A stretch of 64,000 bases of DNA from Stenotrophomonas nematodicola. Its GTDB lineage: Bacteria; Pseudomonadota; Gammaproteobacteria; Xanthomonadales; Xanthomonadaceae. A program made the position numbers and the translations under genes. Where the stretch lies: positions 686,982 through 750,981 of the forward strand of contig NZ_WIAY01000001.1 of assembly GCF_009467805.1 (NCBI RefSeq), in the 5' to 3' direction. Below, one piece after another: positions 19,135-29,611 of this stretch (position 1 is its first letter; each line of letters opens with the position of its first letter). The notes beneath the pieces were generated by a model. That model was not told where the DNA came from. It worked only from the letters and a program-made list of their open reading frames with translations, and ran no database searches.

Positions 19135-19853
19135 CCGCGCTGGACACGCAGGACCGTTTCACCCTGATCCGCCACGGCGACGCCGACGCCTGGATCGAGG
19201 CCGTGGCCGCAGAGATGGCCCAGCTCCTCAACCAGGAGATCACCGCATTCGGCCGTGCGCGCATGCTGCTGTCCGGCGGGACCACGCCAGCGCCGGTCTA
19301 CCAGGCACTGGCCGAGCTGGACGTGCACTGGGATCGCGTCGAGGTCAGCCTGGTCGATGAGCGCTGGCTGTCCCCGCAGGACCGCGACAGCAATGCCTGG
19401 CTGGTGCGCGAGAGCTTCCTCACGCGTGCCGAAGGCGCCCATTTCGATCCGCTGGTGCGGGTCGGCAAGCCGCTGGCCGAATGCGTGTACACCGCCAACC
19501 TGCAGGCGCAGCACAGCCAGCGGCCGTGTCTGAGCGTGCTGGGGATGGGCAACGACGGCCACACCGCCTCGCTGTTCCCCGGTTCCCGCGACCTGGCCCG
19601 CGCCGTGGACAGCACCCTGCCCTATGCGGCGCTGGATGCCACCGGCTGCCCGGGCGCCAACCAGTGGCCACTGCGCATCACCCTGACCCCGCACGGGCTC
19701 GGCCAGAGCCGGCAGCGTCTGCTGCTGCTGCGCGGCAAGCAGAAGCTGGACGTGCTGCGCCAGGCGCTGGACAGCAACAATCCGCACCTCTATCCCATTC
19801 TCAACGCGATCGACATCGGCGGCACCAAGCTGCGCGTGCACTGGTGCGACTGA
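19131..19853 (+). CDS. pgl: 6-phosphogluconolactonase
   Basis: Hydrolyses 6-phosphogluconolactone to 6-phosphogluconate, between the Zwf and Edd steps. It is the DevB/Pgl type of 240 residues, related to NagB: phosphate-binding LSGGTTP at 47-53, DERW at 76-79 and the signature GMGNDGHTASLFPG at 138-151. The C-terminal 15 residues (NAIDIGGTKLRVHW) look like a glucokinase or ROK N-terminal motif, an unusual ending for Pgl; I read it as a chance or recombinational feature. The start overlaps the glk stop (ATGA); edd follows after 46 bp. Confidence 0.94.
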   Translation: MTALDTQDRFTLIRHGDADAWIEAVAAEMAQLLNQEITAFGRARMLLSGGTTPAPVYQALAELDVHWDRVEVSLVDERWLSPQDRDSNAWLVRESFLTRAEGAHFDPLVRVGKPLAECVYTANLQAQHSQRPCLSVLGMGNDGHTASLFPGSRDLARAVDSTLPYAALDATGCPGANQWPLRITLTPHGLGQSRQRLLLLRGKQKLDVLRQALDSNNPHLYPILNAIDIGGTKLRVHWCD

Positions 19854-19899
19854 CCTCGCCCCGGTGGTATTCCGTTCGCCTTCTCATAGCCGGTAGCCA

Positions 19900-21816
19900 A
19901 TGAGCCTGCATCCCAAACTCCATGCCATCACCGAACGCATCGTCCAGCGCAGCGCCGCCTCGCGCGCCGCCTACCTGGCCGGCATCGACGCCGCGCTGCG
20001 CGACGGTCCGTTCCGTTCGCGCCTGAGCTGCGGCAACCTCGCCCACGGCTTCGCGGCCTGCGGCCCCACCGACAAGAGTCGCCTGCGCGGCGGGGTGACG
20101 CCGAACCTGGGCATCATCACCGCCTACAACGACATGCTGTCGGCGCACCAGCCGTTCGAACGTTATCCGGACATCCTGCGCGACACCGCCCGCGAGCTCG
20201 GCGCCACTGCACAGGTGGCCGGTGGTGTGCCGGCGATGTGCGATGGCGTCACCCAGGGCCGCGGCGGCATGGAACTGTCGCTGTTCTCGCGTGATGTGAT
20301 CGCACAGTCGACCGCGATCGGGCTGAGCCACGACATGTTCGATGCCACCGTGTACCTCGGTGTCTGCGACAAGATCGTGCCGGGCCTGCTGATTGGCGCG
20401 CTGGCCTTCGGCCATCTGCCGGCGATCTTCCTGCCGGCCGGGCCGATGACGCCGGGCATTCCGAACAAGCAGAAGGCCGAAGTCCGCGAGCGCTACGCGG
20501 CCGGCCAGGCAACCCGCGAGGAGCTGCTGGAAGTGGAAGCGGCGTCCTATCACGGCGCAGGCACCTGCACGTTCTACGGCACGGCCAATTCCAATCAGAC
20601 GCTGCTGGAAGCAATGGGCGTGCAGTTGCCCGGTGCGTCGTTCGTCAATCCGGATACGCCGCTGCGCGATGCACTGACCCGTCATGCGGGCGCGCGTGCG
20701 CTGGAGATCAGTGCGCTGGGCGACGACTTCCGTCCGCTGGGCCGCCTGATCGACGAGCGCGCGATCGTCAATGCCATCGTGACGCTGATGGCGACCGGTG
20801 GCTCGACCAACCACACGATCCACTGGATCGCCGTGGCACGTGCCGCCGGGATCGTGCTGACCTGGGACGACATGGACCAGCTGTCGCAGCTGATTCCGTT
20901 GCTGGCGCGGGTCTATCCGAACGGCGAAGCGGACGTGAACCGCTTCGCGGCGGCCGGCGGCACGGCGTTCGTGTTCCGCGAGCTGATGGATGCGGGGCTG
21001 ATGCATGCGGACCTGGACACGGTGGCGGTCGGCGGGATGCGCCAGTACGGGCAGGAGCCGGCCCTGCGCGACGGCGCGCTGACCTGGATCGATGGCATCA
21101 CCGAGAGCGCCGACACCGAGGTGGTGCGCGGGGTGGCCGACCCGTTCGAGGCACAGGGTGGCCTGCGCCTGCTGCGCGGCAATCTGGGGCGTTCGCTGAT
21201 CAAGCTGTCGGCGGTGAAGCCGCAGTACCGCACGATCGAGGCGCCGGCGGTGGTGGTGGATGCGCCGCAGGTGCTGAACAAGCTGCACGCGGCCGGGATG
21301 CTGCCGCATGATTTCGTGGCGGTGGTGCGCTACCAGGGTCCGCGCGCGAACGGCATGCCGGAGCTGCACTCGCTGGCGCCCTTGCTGGGCCTGCTGCAGA
21401 ACCAGGGCCGGCGCGTGGCGCTGGTGACCGACGGCCGTCTGTCCGGCGCGTCGGGCAAATTCCCGGCGGCGATCCACATGACGCCGGAGGCATCGCGCGG
21501 CGGTCCGCTGGCGCGCGTGCGCGAAGGCGACATCATCCGGATGGATGGCGAGGCAGGCACGCTGGACGTACTGGTTGATCCGGCCGAATGGGCGGCGCGC
21601 ACGCTGGCGCCGAACACGGCACCGGCAGCGCACGATCTGGGCCGCAATCTGTTCGCGATGAACCGCCGCCTGGTGGGACCGGCCGACCAGGGCGCGATTT
21701 CGATCTCGTGTGGGCCGGCTGCCGCCGACGGCGACATCTGGAACTACGACGCGGAGTACGAGCTGGGGCACGACGCCGAGGCAGCGCTTGCGCCGCATGA
21801 GGCCAAGGACGCCTGA
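19900..21816 (+). CDS. edd: Phosphogluconate dehydratase
   Basis: Dehydrates 6-phosphogluconate to 2-keto-3-deoxy-6-phosphogluconate. It is a 638-residue IlvD/Edd-family enzyme with a [4Fe-4S] cluster; cluster cysteines include those in GVCDKIVPG (about residue 156) and in [15 protein letters not shown]. The family C-terminal barrel contains [19 protein letters not shown]. It is the fourth gene of the zwf-glk-pgl-edd-eda set. The third quarter uses a slightly different codon style (many GCG and CTG) but there is no sign of transfer. Confidence 0.97.
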   Translation: MSLHPKLHAITERIVQRSAASRAAYLAGIDAALRDGPFRSRLSCGNLAHGFAACGPTDKSRLRGGVTPNLGIITAYNDMLSAHQPFERYPDILRDTARELGATAQVAGGVPAMCDGVTQGRGGMELSLFSRDVIAQSTAIGLSHDMFDATVYLGVCDKIVPGLLIGALAFGHLPAIFLPAGPMTPGIPNKQKAEVRERYAAGQATREELLEVEAASYHGAGTCTFYGTANSNQTLLEAMGVQLPGASFVNPDTPLRDALTRHAGARALEISALGDDFRPLGRLIDERAIVNAIVTLMATGGSTNHTIHWIAVARAAGIVLTWDDMDQLSQLIPLLARVYPNGEADVNRFAAAGGTAFVFRELMDAGLMHADLDTVAVGGMRQYGQEPALRDGALTWIDGITESADTEVVRGVADPFEAQGGLRLLRGNLGRSLIKLSAVKPQYRTIEAPAVVVDAPQVLNKLHAAGMLPHDFVAVVRYQGPRANGMPELHSLAPLLGLLQNQGRRVALVTDGRLSGASGKFPAAIHMTPEASRGGPLARVREGDIIRMDGEAGTLDVLVDPAEWAARTLAPNTAPAAHDLGRNLFAMNRRLVGPADQGAISISCGPAAADGDIWNYDAEYELGHDAEAALAPHEAKDA

Positions 21817-21976
21817 CGGTTTATCGCTGAGCGCGGCGGTGGGGTTTCCGGGACACGCCGTGAACCCGCCACCTCTCGACAGATGGCGGCGCCTCACTGG
21901 CTGATTCGCGACCGTTACGCGATTCACCAACCGCCTCACGACACAGTGCGGCGCTTTGTTGGCGTCGGCCAATTCG

Positions 21977-21998
21977 GTAGCGCCGGCCTCTGGCCGGC
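21977..21998 (+). repeat. GTAG-ended REP element upstream of eda
   Basis: GTAGCGCCGGCC, TCT, GGCCGGC: the tetranucleotide GTAG followed by a short GC stem, in the 236-bp interval between edd and eda. The interval otherwise shows no clear gene. The element could weaken read-through and let eda be expressed partly from its own promoter. Confidence 0.68.
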
Positions 21999-22052
21999 CT
22001 TTGGGGTCTCCGGCCAACACCTGGTCGACCCGATCAACAGGAAGACATTTTC

Positions 22053-22712
22053 ATGAGCATTGCCGAACACCAGAAACGCGCTGAATCCCTCCTCCACGCC
22101 GCCGGCATCCTGCCCGTCGTCACCTTGCACACCCTGGACCAGGCACGCGCGGTCAGTGCGGCGCTGCTGGAAGGCGGCCTGCCGGCGATCGAGCTGACGC
22201 TGCGCACGCCGATTGCGATGGAGGCACTGGCGATGCTCAAACGCGAGCTGCCGGACGTGGTGGTGGGCGCGGGCACGGTGTTGACCGTGGAGCAGATGCA
22301 GCAGTCGATCGATGCCGGCGCGGATTTCCTGGTGACGCCGGGAACGCCGGCGCCTATGGCCGATGCGCTTGCCGCGGCACCGTTGCCGGTGGTGCCGGGA
22401 GCGGCCTCGCCGACCGAAATGCTGGCGCTGTATGCACGCGGCTTCCGCGTCTGCAAGCTGTTCCCGGCCTCGGCGGTGGGCGGCCTGGCGATGATCAAGG
22501 GCCTGGCCGGTCCGATTCCGGACCTGAAGCTCTGCCCGACCGGCGGCATCACCGAAACCACCGCCGCAGAGTATCTGGAGCAGAAGAACGTGGTCTGCAT
22601 CGGCGGCTCGTGGATGGTGCCGGGCAACTGGATCGACAACGGCGACTGGGACAAAGTGCGCGAGAGCGCGGCCCAGGCGGCGAAGATCGTGGCGCGCGTC
22701 CGCGCCAGGTGA
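22053..22712 (+). CDS. eda: 2-keto-3-deoxy-6-phosphogluconate aldolase
   Basis: Class I aldolase that cleaves KDPG to pyruvate and glyceraldehyde-3-phosphate, completing the Entner-Doudoroff pathway. The Schiff-base lysine is Lys135 in FRVCKLFPAS, and the catalytic Glu47 lies in AIELTLRT. The 219-residue length is normal for the trimeric KDPG/KHG aldolase. It is separated from edd by 236 bp with a REP element, and is convergent with the GacA-like regulator gene 51 bp beyond. Confidence 0.97.
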   Translation: MSIAEHQKRAESLLHAAGILPVVTLHTLDQARAVSAALLEGGLPAIELTLRTPIAMEALAMLKRELPDVVVGAGTVLTVEQMQQSIDAGADFLVTPGTPAPMADALAAAPLPVVPGAASPTEMLALYARGFRVCKLFPASAVGGLAMIKGLAGPIPDLKLCPTGGITETTAAEYLEQKNVVCIGGSWMVPGNWIDNGDWDKVRESAAQAAKIVARVRAR

Positions 22713-22763
22713 GGCAACGGCGGCCGGGCATCGCCCCGCTGCCGCCGACGACACCGGCGCGGA

Positions 22764-23411
22764 TTACATCGGTCGCGCCGGGTCCACCAGGCCGTACTGG
22801 CTGGCCATGCGTGCCAGGGCGATGTTGTCGCTGATGCCCATCTTTTCGAACAGGCGCGCCTTGTGCGTATTGACGGTCTTGGCACTGAGGCTCAGACGCT
22901 TGGCAATGTCCTCCTGGCGCAGGCCCTGGGTCAGCAGCAGGGCCACTTCCAGTTCGCGCGGCGACAGCGCATCGAACGGCGAGTGGCTGCCTTCCACGTT
23001 CGAGAGCGCCAGGTTCTGGGCGATGCTGCTGCCCAGGTAACGGCGGCCCAGCGCGGCGTCGCGTACGGCACGCAGCAGTTCCTGCGCATCGCAGGCCTTG
23101 CCGATGTACCCGGACGCGCCGGCTTCAAGCAGCCGCTTGGGCATGGGGCCGTCTTCCAGCACCGACACGATCACCACCCGCGTTCCGTGATCGCCACGGA
23201 CCACGCGCTCGGTGACTTCCATGCCGCTGACGCCAGGCAGGTGCAGATCACACAGCACCACGTCCGGACGCAATTGACGGATTTCCGGCAGCGCGTCCTC
23301 GCCGGACTCGGCCTCGCCGACCACGTCCATGTCGGTCTCGTTGGAGAGGATCATCTTCATGCCGGTACGCACCAGCGCATGATCGTCCACCAGATACACT
23401 CGAATCGTCAT
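22764..23411 (-). CDS. gacA: Response regulator, NarL/LuxR type (GacA/UvrY-like)
   Basis: A 215-residue response regulator: receiver domain with acidic pair Asp9/Asp10, phospho-acceptor Asp55 in LCDLHLPG and conserved Lys105, then a LuxR-type helix-turn-helix (LSPRELEVALLLTQGLRQED, about 148-167, with recognition helix SAKTVNTHKARLFEKM). The pattern resembles GacA/UvrY, the partner of a BarA/GacS sensor that usually controls CsrA-sequestering RNAs. The usual neighbour uvrC is absent and no sensor kinase is adjacent, so the symbol is provisional; another NarL-family regulator is possible. Confidence 0.8.
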   Translation of the reverse strand: MTIRVYLVDDHALVRTGMKMILSNETDMDVVGEAESGEDALPEIRQLRPDVVLCDLHLPGVSGMEVTERVVRGDHGTRVVIVSVLEDGPMPKRLLEAGASGYIGKACDAQELLRAVRDAALGRRYLGSSIAQNLALSNVEGSHSPFDALSPRELEVALLLTQGLRQEDIAKRLSLSAKTVNTHKARLFEKMGISDNIALARMASQYGLVDPARPM

Positions 23412-23643
23412 GCACGTACCTCTTCAAACGCTGCTAACGGGGGCCAGCCTAACGGCGGGACACGACGATCACAAGAATGAACACGCATTGCATCGTCCAT
23501 TCTGGTGTTGACATCACATCCGCTTCTGGAAGCCCCTTCCCCTTGCCTTTCAATGAAGGCAACCCTGGTTTACTCAGCCTATCGGCAACGACGCTCCCCG
23601 CGTCACCGCACCTCTCCCCGGTGCGATTCGTGCCGTGTCCGGG

Positions 23644-24351
23644 TCAGTTGCGATGCCGCCACGGGTGGCGGCGCCGGAACATCACCAGGAAACACCCTAC
23701 CACCCAAACCACGGCGGCACACCACCCGGCCAGGATGTCGGACGGGTAATGCACGCCCAGATACACCCGCGACACGCTCACCAGCAGGGCGAACGTACCG
23801 GCCAGGATCAGCACCGGCCAGCGCCAGCGGGTGTCCCAGGCCAGCAGCATCAGGGTGACCGCCAGCGTCATCGAGCCCATCGCGTGGCCACTCGGGAAGC
23901 TGAATGTGCTCTCCGGGGCGATCGATTCCCACAGGCTGGGGCGGTCACGCTGGAAGAACTGCTTGCTGCCCAGGTTCAACAACGCCGAGCCCACGAAACA
24001 GATCGCCACGAAACTGGCTTCCCGCCAGCGTCGTCGCCACAGCAGCGCGGCCACGATGAGCACGTCGGCCGGGATCAGGAACCACTCGTAGCCCAGCTTG
24101 GACAGCAGCACGAAGAAGCGGTCCAGGCCGGGCGAATGCAGGCCATGCATCTTCCACAGCAGCGGCGCGTCGAAATGGATCGATTCCAGTTCGTGCACTT
24201 CGTCGGCCAATGCGACAAACCCGGCCAGCGGCAGCAGGACGCCCACGAACAGCAGGACAAAGCGCCACGCATTGTGGCCCATCCAGTGGCGGAACCCGGC
24301 GGCCGGCTCCGGTGCGGCCAGCACCGTGGGCTTATCCGACACGTCGGACAT
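23644..24351 (-). CDS. PAP2-family membrane phosphatase
   Basis: 235-residue membrane protein with about six helices and the three PAP2 acid-phosphatase motifs: K-x6-RP (KQFFQRDRP, 130-138), PSGH (153-156) and SRxxxGxHYPSD (194-204, with the catalytic His). Such enzymes dephosphorylate lipids such as undecaprenyl pyrophosphate, phosphatidylglycerophosphate or lipid A. The substrate cannot be read from the sequence. The start overlaps the ispG 3' end by 20 bases, and as ispG belongs to isoprenoid synthesis, an undecaprenyl-PP role is attractive but unproven. Confidence 0.88.
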   Translation of the reverse strand: MSDVSDKPTVLAAPEPAAGFRHWMGHNAWRFVLLFVGVLLPLAGFVALADEVHELESIHFDAPLLWKMHGLHSPGLDRFFVLLSKLGYEWFLIPADVLIVAALLWRRRWREASFVAICFVGSALLNLGSKQFFQRDRPSLWESIAPESTFSFPSGHAMGSMTLAVTLMLLAWDTRWRWPVLILAGTFALLVSVSRVYLGVHYPSDILAGWCAAVVWVVGCFLVMFRRRHPWRHRN

Positions 24352-25597
24352 AGGTCCGTTCGACGTAGTCGTCGATCAACGCCACGAAGTCCTGGGCGAT
24401 GTTGTCGCCGCGCAGGGTCACCGTCTTTTCGCCGTCGACGAACACCGGCGCGGCCGGGGTCTCACCGGTGCCCGGCAGCGAGATGCCGATGTTGGCATGG
24501 CGCGATTCACCCGGCCCGTTGACGATGCAGCCCATCACCGCCAGGGTCATGTTCTCCGCGCCCGGGTGGCTCACTTTCCATTCCGGCATCTTGCCGCGCA
24601 CGTGGTTCTGCACCACCTTGGCCAGCTCCTGGAAGAACTCGGAGGTGGTGCGTCCGCAGCCCGGGCAGGCTGTGACCAGCGGCGTGAACGCGCGCTGGCC
24701 GGTGGTCTGCAGCAGCTCCTGGGCCACGATCACCTCGGCGGTGCGCGACTGCCCCGGTTCGGGGGTGAGCGAAATGCGGATGGTGTCGCCGATGCCTTCC
24801 TGCAGCAGCACCGCCAGCGCCGCCGAGGAGGCGACGATGCCCTTGCTGCCGATGCCGGCCTCGGTCAGCCCCAGGTGCAGGGCAAAGTCCGAGCGCTGGG
24901 CCAGGTCGCGATAGACCGCGATCAGTTCCTGCACGCCGCTGACCTTGGCCGAAAGCACGATGCGATCACGCGGCAGGCCCAGTTCCACGGCCGTATGGGC
25001 CGAATCCAGCGCCGAACGGATCAGCGCCTCGCGCAGCACCCGGCCGGCATCCCACGGTTGTGCGCGCTGGCTGTTCTCGTCCATCAGGCGTGCGGCCAGC
25101 GACTGGTCCAGCGAGCCCCAGTTGGCGCCGATGCGCACCGGCTTGTCGTAGCGGATCGCGAACTCGATCAACTGGGCGAACTGGGTGTCCTTCTTCTTGC
25201 CGAAGCCGACGTTGCCCGGGTTGATGCGGTATTTGGCCAGGGCCTCGGCGCAGGCCGGTTCCTGGGTCAACAGCTGATGGCCGTTGTAGTGGAAGTCGCC
25301 GATCAGGGGGACGTCGATCCCCATCATCCGCAGCTTCTCGACGATACGCGGGATCGCCGCTGCCGATTCGGGGTTGTTGACCGTCAGCCGCACCATTTCC
25401 GATCCGGCCCGCCACAGCTCGGCCACCTGCTTGACGCTGGCGGCAACATCGGCGGTGTCGGTGTTGGTCATCGACTGGACCACCACGGGATGGCCACCAC
25501 CGACCACCACGCCACCAATGCGGACGGGCTGGGTCTGGCGGCGGGCCCACACGGTGGTGTCGGCGGGTTGGGTCGGTCGGGTAACGGCATCGTGCAT
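24332..25597 (-). CDS. ispG: 4-hydroxy-3-methylbut-2-en-1-yl diphosphate synthase
   Basis: Penultimate enzyme of the MEP isoprenoid pathway, reducing MEcPP to HMBPP with a [4Fe-4S] cluster. The cluster ligands C311, C314 (in [13 protein letters not shown]), C357 and Glu364 (in [10 protein letters not shown]) are all present. The 421-residue length fits the gammaproteobacterial two-domain form, and the TIM-barrel start ([19 protein letters not shown]) is typical. It is divergent from regB with a GTAG-type repeat in between, and its 3' end overlaps the PAP2 gene. Confidence 0.97.
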   Translation of the reverse strand: MHDAVTRPTQPADTTVWARRQTQPVRIGGVVVGGGHPVVVQSMTNTDTADVAASVKQVAELWRAGSEMVRLTVNNPESAAAIPRIVEKLRMMGIDVPLIGDFHYNGHQLLTQEPACAEALAKYRINPGNVGFGKKKDTQFAQLIEFAIRYDKPVRIGANWGSLDQSLAARLMDENSQRAQPWDAGRVLREALIRSALDSAHTAVELGLPRDRIVLSAKVSGVQELIAVYRDLAQRSDFALHLGLTEAGIGSKGIVASSAALAVLLQEGIGDTIRISLTPEPGQSRTAEVIVAQELLQTTGQRAFTPLVTACPGCGRTTSEFFQELAKVVQNHVRGKMPEWKVSHPGAENMTLAVMGCIVNGPGESRHANIGISLPGTGETPAAPVFVDGEKTVTLRGDNIAQDFVALIDDYVERTYVRRVG

Positions 25598-25626
25598 CCG
25601 GGCATTTTAGCGCGCCCGGCGCGCGC

Positions 25627-25675
25627 GTAGGTGCCGGCCGTTGGACGGCACTCATTTTCGGTGCCGTCCGTCCGA
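25627..25675. repeat. GTAG-ended REP pair upstream of ispG and regB
   Basis: GTAGGTGCCGGCCG, TTGGACGGCAC at 25627-25651, followed by a second GGTGCCGTCCGTCC block (25660-25673) in the opposite sense, forming a dyad of two elements within the 132-bp divergent gap between ispG and regB. It fits the SMAG-type family seen throughout the window. Confidence 0.65.
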
Positions 25676-25729
25676 TGCGGCCGATTGTCGCAGGCAGCCG
25701 GCCCGCTGAACGCATACGATGGGCGGGCA

Positions 25730-26956
25730 ATGACCGGTCCCGACGCCCCCTTCCTCCGAACGCTGTGCAGTCTGCGCTGGCTGGCCGTGGCCGGCCAGGC
25801 GGCCACCATCCTTGTCGCCACCTGGGTGCTGGGCCTGGAGCTGTCGCAGCGCCCCCTCTGGGCCGGCGTGGCGGCGCTGGCCCTGTTCAATCTCTACGCC
25901 CAATGGCGGGTGCATGACGCCGACACCGCGCCGCTGACCGCGTTCTGCCACATCCTGGTCGACGTCACCGTCCTGACCTGGATGGTCGGCTGGAGCGGCG
26001 GCATCGCCAATCCGTTCGGTTCGCTGTTCCTGATTCTGATCGCCCTGGCCGCGCTCGCCCTGCCGCTGCGCTGGACCCTGGCGGTGGCCGCCGCCTGTCT
26101 GATCGGCTATGCCGTCAGCGGCCTGTTCGGCGTTCCGCTGCCGGCCGGCTACTTCACCGCGATGCAGATGCACCAGTGGGGCGTGGTCTGCAACTTCCTG
26201 CTGTCGGCCACGGTGGTGCTGGTGTTCGCCACCCGGCTGGCCATCGCCCTGCGCCATCGCGAGCACGAACTGGCGCTGCTGCGCGAGCGCTTCGTGCGCA
26301 ACGAAGGCATCGTCGCGCTGGCCACGCATGCCGCCTCGGTGGCGCATGAGCTCAACACGCCGCTGGCCACAATGACCCTGCTCGCCGACGACATCGCCGA
26401 CCAGACCGACAGCAGCGAGGTCCGCGACGACGTGGAGACCCTGCGCGAGCTGCTGGTGCAATGCCGCGAACGCGTGCTGGCGCTGGCCCGCCCGGCGGCG
26501 GGCGAAAGCTCCGGCCGCGACCGGGTGACCCTGCCGCAGGTACTCGAACAGTGGCGGCTGGTGCGCCCGACCATCACCCTCAAGCGCAATGACGATGCCC
26601 CGCTGGACCTGCCACTGGATCCCGGCATCGGCCACCTGCTGATGGTGCTGCTCAACAATGCCGCCGATGCCGGTGAGAAAGCCGAGCGCCCGCAGGTCGA
26701 TCTCACCCTGCGCATCCAGGGCGAGGACCTGATCGGCGAAGTCCGCGATTACGGCCACGGTTTCGATGCGCGCCAGGCGGTGCTGCCCGGCACGCTCTTC
26801 AACAGCGGCAAGACCGAGGGCATGGGCGTTGGCCTGGCCCTGTCGCATGCCACCATCGAGCGGCTGGAAGGCGAACTGTGGATGCGTCCGGCCCACGGTG
26901 CCGGCACCCGCGTCGGCTTCCGCCTGCCCTTGTCCCCCCGGGAGACTTCCGCATGA
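25730..26956 (+). CDS. regB: Redox-sensing histidine kinase, RegB/PrrB/ActS type
   Basis: 408-residue membrane sensor kinase. Six hydrophobic helices span residues 1-170 and contain the quinone-binding heptad GGxxNPF (GGIANPF, 90-96) typical of RegB. The H-box is HELNTPLATM with His206, the redox-active cysteine of RegB appears conserved as Cys245 in VQCRERVLAL, and the ATP-binding N-box is LLNNAADAG (308-316). I chose the ATG at 25730 because a GGGCGGG precedes it and the upstream frame lies in the REP. The stop overlaps regA (ATGA). It probably tunes respiratory and redox genes to quinone state. Confidence 0.9.
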   Translation: MTGPDAPFLRTLCSLRWLAVAGQAATILVATWVLGLELSQRPLWAGVAALALFNLYAQWRVHDADTAPLTAFCHILVDVTVLTWMVGWSGGIANPFGSLFLILIALAALALPLRWTLAVAAACLIGYAVSGLFGVPLPAGYFTAMQMHQWGVVCNFLLSATVVLVFATRLAIALRHREHELALLRERFVRNEGIVALATHAASVAHELNTPLATMTLLADDIADQTDSSEVRDDVETLRELLVQCRERVLALARPAAGESSGRDRVTLPQVLEQWRLVRPTITLKRNDDAPLDLPLDPGIGHLLMVLLNNAADAGEKAERPQVDLTLRIQGEDLIGEVRDYGHGFDARQAVLPGTLFNSGKTEGMGVGLALSHATIERLEGELWMRPAHGAGTRVGFRLPLSPRETSA

Positions 26957-27543
26957 CCCCCTACACTCCGGTACCCGGCACCGCGCCGGCCCTCCACGGC
27001 CTGCTCGTCGACGACGACGAACTGTACCTGCGCACTCTGCAGCGCAGCCTGGCGCGAAAGGGCTTGGACACCGTCACCGCCAGCGACATCGCCTCGGCGC
27101 TGTTGCTGGCCCGTCAGCAGCCGCCGGCCTTTGCCCTGATCGATCTCAAGCTGGGCGCCGAATCCGGTCTGGCGCTGATCCAGCCGCTGCGCGCGTTGCG
27201 CGAGGACATGCGCATTCTGCTGGTCACCGGTTACGCCAGCATCGCCACCGCCGTGGAGGCGATCAAGCTGGGCGCCGACGACTACCTGCCCAAGCCGGCC
27301 ACAGTGCCGATGATTCTGCGTGCGCTGGGCGAGGAAGACGACGGCCCGGCCGACGACGGCGATCTTGAGCCACCGGATGCGATGACCCCGATCAGTCGCC
27401 TGCAGTGGGAGCACATCCAGCAGGCCATGCACGAAACCGGCGGCAACGTCTCCGCCGCCGCGCGCCTGCTCGGCATGCACCGCCGTTCGCTGCAGCGCAA
27501 GCTGGCCAAGCGGCCGAGCCCCGAGCGCGACCCCAGCAGATAG
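26953..27543 (+). CDS. regA: Response regulator, RegA/PrrA/ActR type
   Basis: 196-residue partner of RegB. Receiver phospho-site is Asp64 in FALIDLKLG, the acidic pocket is Asp20-Asp22, and Lys114 lies in LPKPA. The C-terminal Fis-type DNA-binding domain is GNVSAAARLLGMHRRSLQRK (164-183), nearly identical to the recognition helix of RegA homologues. The start is the ATG that overlaps the regB stop. Its TAG stop codon is itself the first three bases of a perfect REP-type palindrome (27541-27565). Confidence 0.92.
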   Translation: MTPYTPVPGTAPALHGLLVDDDELYLRTLQRSLARKGLDTVTASDIASALLLARQQPPAFALIDLKLGAESGLALIQPLRALREDMRILLVTGYASIATAVEAIKLGADDYLPKPATVPMILRALGEEDDGPADDGDLEPPDAMTPISRLQWEHIQQAMHETGGNVSAAARLLGMHRRSLQRKLAKRPSPERDPSR

Positions 27544-27565
27544 CGCCGACCGTTGGTCGGCGCTA
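27541..27565 (-). repeat. GTAG-type REP palindrome containing the regA stop codon
   Basis: Perfect 11-base arms TAGCGCCGACC (27541-27551) and GGTCGGCGCTA (27555-27565) around GTT. On the minus strand it begins GTAGCGCC, the SMAG-like signature. The first TAG is the regA stop codon. It lies between the convergent regA and pgi genes. Confidence 0.8.
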
Positions 27566-27580
27566 CGGGTTGGGATGCGG

Positions 27581-29095
27581 TCAGGCCTTCAGGCGGGCCA
27601 GCAGCTCCAGCGTCACCGGGTCGGTGATGGCGGCCGCGTCGCCCTGCAGCGCCGGCAGCAGCTGGCTGGCCAGCTGTTTGCCCAGCTCCACGCCGAACTG
27701 GTCGAAGGCGTTGATGTTCCAGATCAGCGACTGCACGTACACGGCGTGTTCGTACATCGCGATCAGGGCGCCCAGCGACTGCGGGGTGAGCGCGTCGAGC
27801 AGGATCATGGTGCTGGGGCGGCCGCCCGGGTAATCGCGGTGCGGGTCGTCGCTGCTCTGGCCATTGGCCAGCGCCTCGGTCTGCGCCAGCAGGTTGGCCA
27901 TCAGCGCCTGGTGGTTGACCACATAGGGATCATCGTTGTGCACGCAGCCGATGAAATCGGCCGGAATGACACTGGTGCCCTGGTGCAGCGCCTGGAAGAA
28001 GCTGTGCTGCACGTCCGTGCCCGCCCCGCCCCACCACACCGGCACGGTGTCGGTGGTGACCGGGCTGCCGTCGCGCTGCACGCGCTTGCCCAGGCTTTCC
28101 ATCACCAGCTGCTGCAGGTAGGCCGGCAGCAGCGCAAGCCTCTGGTCGTAGGTCATCACCGCATGCGTGGCATGGCCAAGCAGATTACGGTTCCAGATAT
28201 CGGTCAGCGCATGCAGCACCGGCAGGTTCTGGTCCAGCGGTGCGTTCAGCGCGTGCGCGTCCATCTGCGCCGCGCCGTCGAGCAGCTGCTCGAAGCCCTT
28301 GAAGCCGATGGCCAGCGCGATCGGGAAGCCGACCGCCGACCACAGCGAATAGCGCCCCCCCACCCAGTCCCACATCGGCAGCACGCGGCCGGCGGCGATC
28401 GAGAACGCCTTGGCGGCGCGTTCGGGATTGGCACTGACGGCGTACAGACGATCGCTGCCGCCCAGCCAGTCGTGCAGGATCTGCCCGTTGAGCAGGGTTT
28501 CCTGGGTGCCGAAGGTCTTGGAAATCAGGATGCCGGCCGTGGTGGCCGGGTCCAGCGTGGCCAGCGTGCGCTGCATGGCCGCGCCGTCCACGTTCGATAC
28601 GAAATGCACGCGGAAGCGTGCGCCACTCACCGGACGCAGCGCATCGGCGACCAGGCGCGGACCAAGGTCCGACCCGCCGATGCCGACGCTGACGATATCG
28701 GTGACGTTGGTCTGCTCCAGCGCCGTGATCAGTTCGCCCATCCGCGCCCGCACCTGCGCGGCGGTGGCGAAGGCCTCGCCCGCCACGGGTGCGCCACTGA
28801 GGTCGCCGCGCAGCGCGGTATGCAGCGCCGCGCGGCCTTCGGTCACGTTGACCGTTTCACCGCGGAACAGGCGCTGGAGGCCACCGGCGACATCGCATCC
28901 GGCCGCCAGGTCCAGCAACGCATCCAACGCCGCGCGGTCGACCTTCTGCCGCGCGAAATTGACGTACAACGGACCCACCCGCAGCCCCAACGTTCGTGCC
29001 CGCTCCGGTTCGGCAGCAAGCAGCGACGGGATGCTGGCGCCGCGCAGGCGCTGGGCATGGGAATGAAGCGGGTCGAATCCGTTGTGCTGTGTCAT
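27581..29095 (-). CDS. pgi: Glucose-6-phosphate isomerase
   Basis: Interconverts glucose-6-phosphate and fructose-6-phosphate in the cytosol. Visible conserved blocks are [31 protein letters not shown] and the active-site region [19 protein letters not shown]. At 504 residues it is a little shorter than E. coli Pgi (549), as in other xanthomonads. It ends the panD-pgi overlap: the pgi start overlaps the panD stop by four bases, so the gene is probably co-transcribed with the pantothenate genes although the pathways are unrelated. Confidence 0.96.
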   Translation of the reverse strand: MTQHNGFDPLHSHAQRLRGASIPSLLAAEPERARTLGLRVGPLYVNFARQKVDRAALDALLDLAAGCDVAGGLQRLFRGETVNVTEGRAALHTALRGDLSGAPVAGEAFATAAQVRARMGELITALEQTNVTDIVSVGIGGSDLGPRLVADALRPVSGARFRVHFVSNVDGAAMQRTLATLDPATTAGILISKTFGTQETLLNGQILHDWLGGSDRLYAVSANPERAAKAFSIAAGRVLPMWDWVGGRYSLWSAVGFPIALAIGFKGFEQLLDGAAQMDAHALNAPLDQNLPVLHALTDIWNRNLLGHATHAVMTYDQRLALLPAYLQQLVMESLGKRVQRDGSPVTTDTVPVWWGGAGTDVQHSFFQALHQGTSVIPADFIGCVHNDDPYVVNHQALMANLLAQTEALANGQSSDDPHRDYPGGRPSTMILLDALTPQSLGALIAMYEHAVYVQSLIWNINAFDQFGVELGKQLASQLLPALQGDAAAITDPVTLELLARLKA

Positions 29096-29472
29096 GCGGC
29101 CTGGGTCGGAATGGTGTCGTTGGTGTGGGAGATCTGGTTCTTGCCGTCCACATATACCAACTTCGGCTTGAAGCTGTCAGCTTCTTCTTCGCTCATGCTG
29201 GCGAAGGCGGCAATGATGATGATGTCGCCCACCTGCACGTGGCGCGCCGCGCCGCCGTTGAGCGAGACCACGCCGCTGCCGGCCTCGGCACGGATCGCAT
29301 AGGTGGAGAAACGCGCACCGTTGGTGACGTCCCAGATATGCACCTGTTCAAACTCGCGGATGCCGGTGGCCTGCAGCAGGTTGTCATCGATGGCGATGGA
29401 ACCTTCGTAGTTCAGCTCGGAGTGAGTGACGGTGGCGCGATGGATCTTGGTCTTGAGCAGGGAGAGGTGCAT
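29092..29472 (-). CDS. panD: Aspartate 1-decarboxylase
   Basis: Pyruvoyl enzyme that makes beta-alanine for pantothenate. It is made as a 126-residue proenzyme that self-cleaves between Gly24 and Ser25 in YEGSIAID. The conserved catalytic Tyr (in [11 protein letters not shown]) and the GDIIIIAAF strand are present. I chose the ATG at 29472 ([16 protein letters not shown]), the canonical family start, over the longer frame. It lies 139 bp beyond the panC stop, across a GC-rich stretch of inverted repeats that could partly terminate. Confidence 0.96.
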   Translation of the reverse strand: MHLSLLKTKIHRATVTHSELNYEGSIAIDDNLLQATGIREFEQVHIWDVTNGARFSTYAIRAEAGSGVVSLNGGAARHVQVGDIIIIAAFASMSEEEADSFKPKLVYVDGKNQISHTNDTIPTQAA

Positions 29473-29611
29473 GGCACGCGACAACGGTAAAGGAAAGGGA
29501 AATTCTAGCACCCGGGCGGCAGGCGGCAGGGGGTGCGCCCTGCCCGCTGCCGGCGGTTCAGGCAGATGACGGCAGCGGCGGGTGGCGGCCGGCGGGCCGC
29601 CGCCCGGCGGC

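Noticed and set aside
19800..19853. Start of a second glucokinase or ROK gene at the pgl 3' end
   Set aside because: The IDIGGTK-like motif is in the pgl frame and reaches its stop codon after a few residues; it is not an open gene.
23412..23643. Small RNA gene (RsmY-like) between the GacA-like regulator and PAP2 genes
   Set aside because: No array of GGA stem-loops and no terminator; the interval shows nothing I can support.
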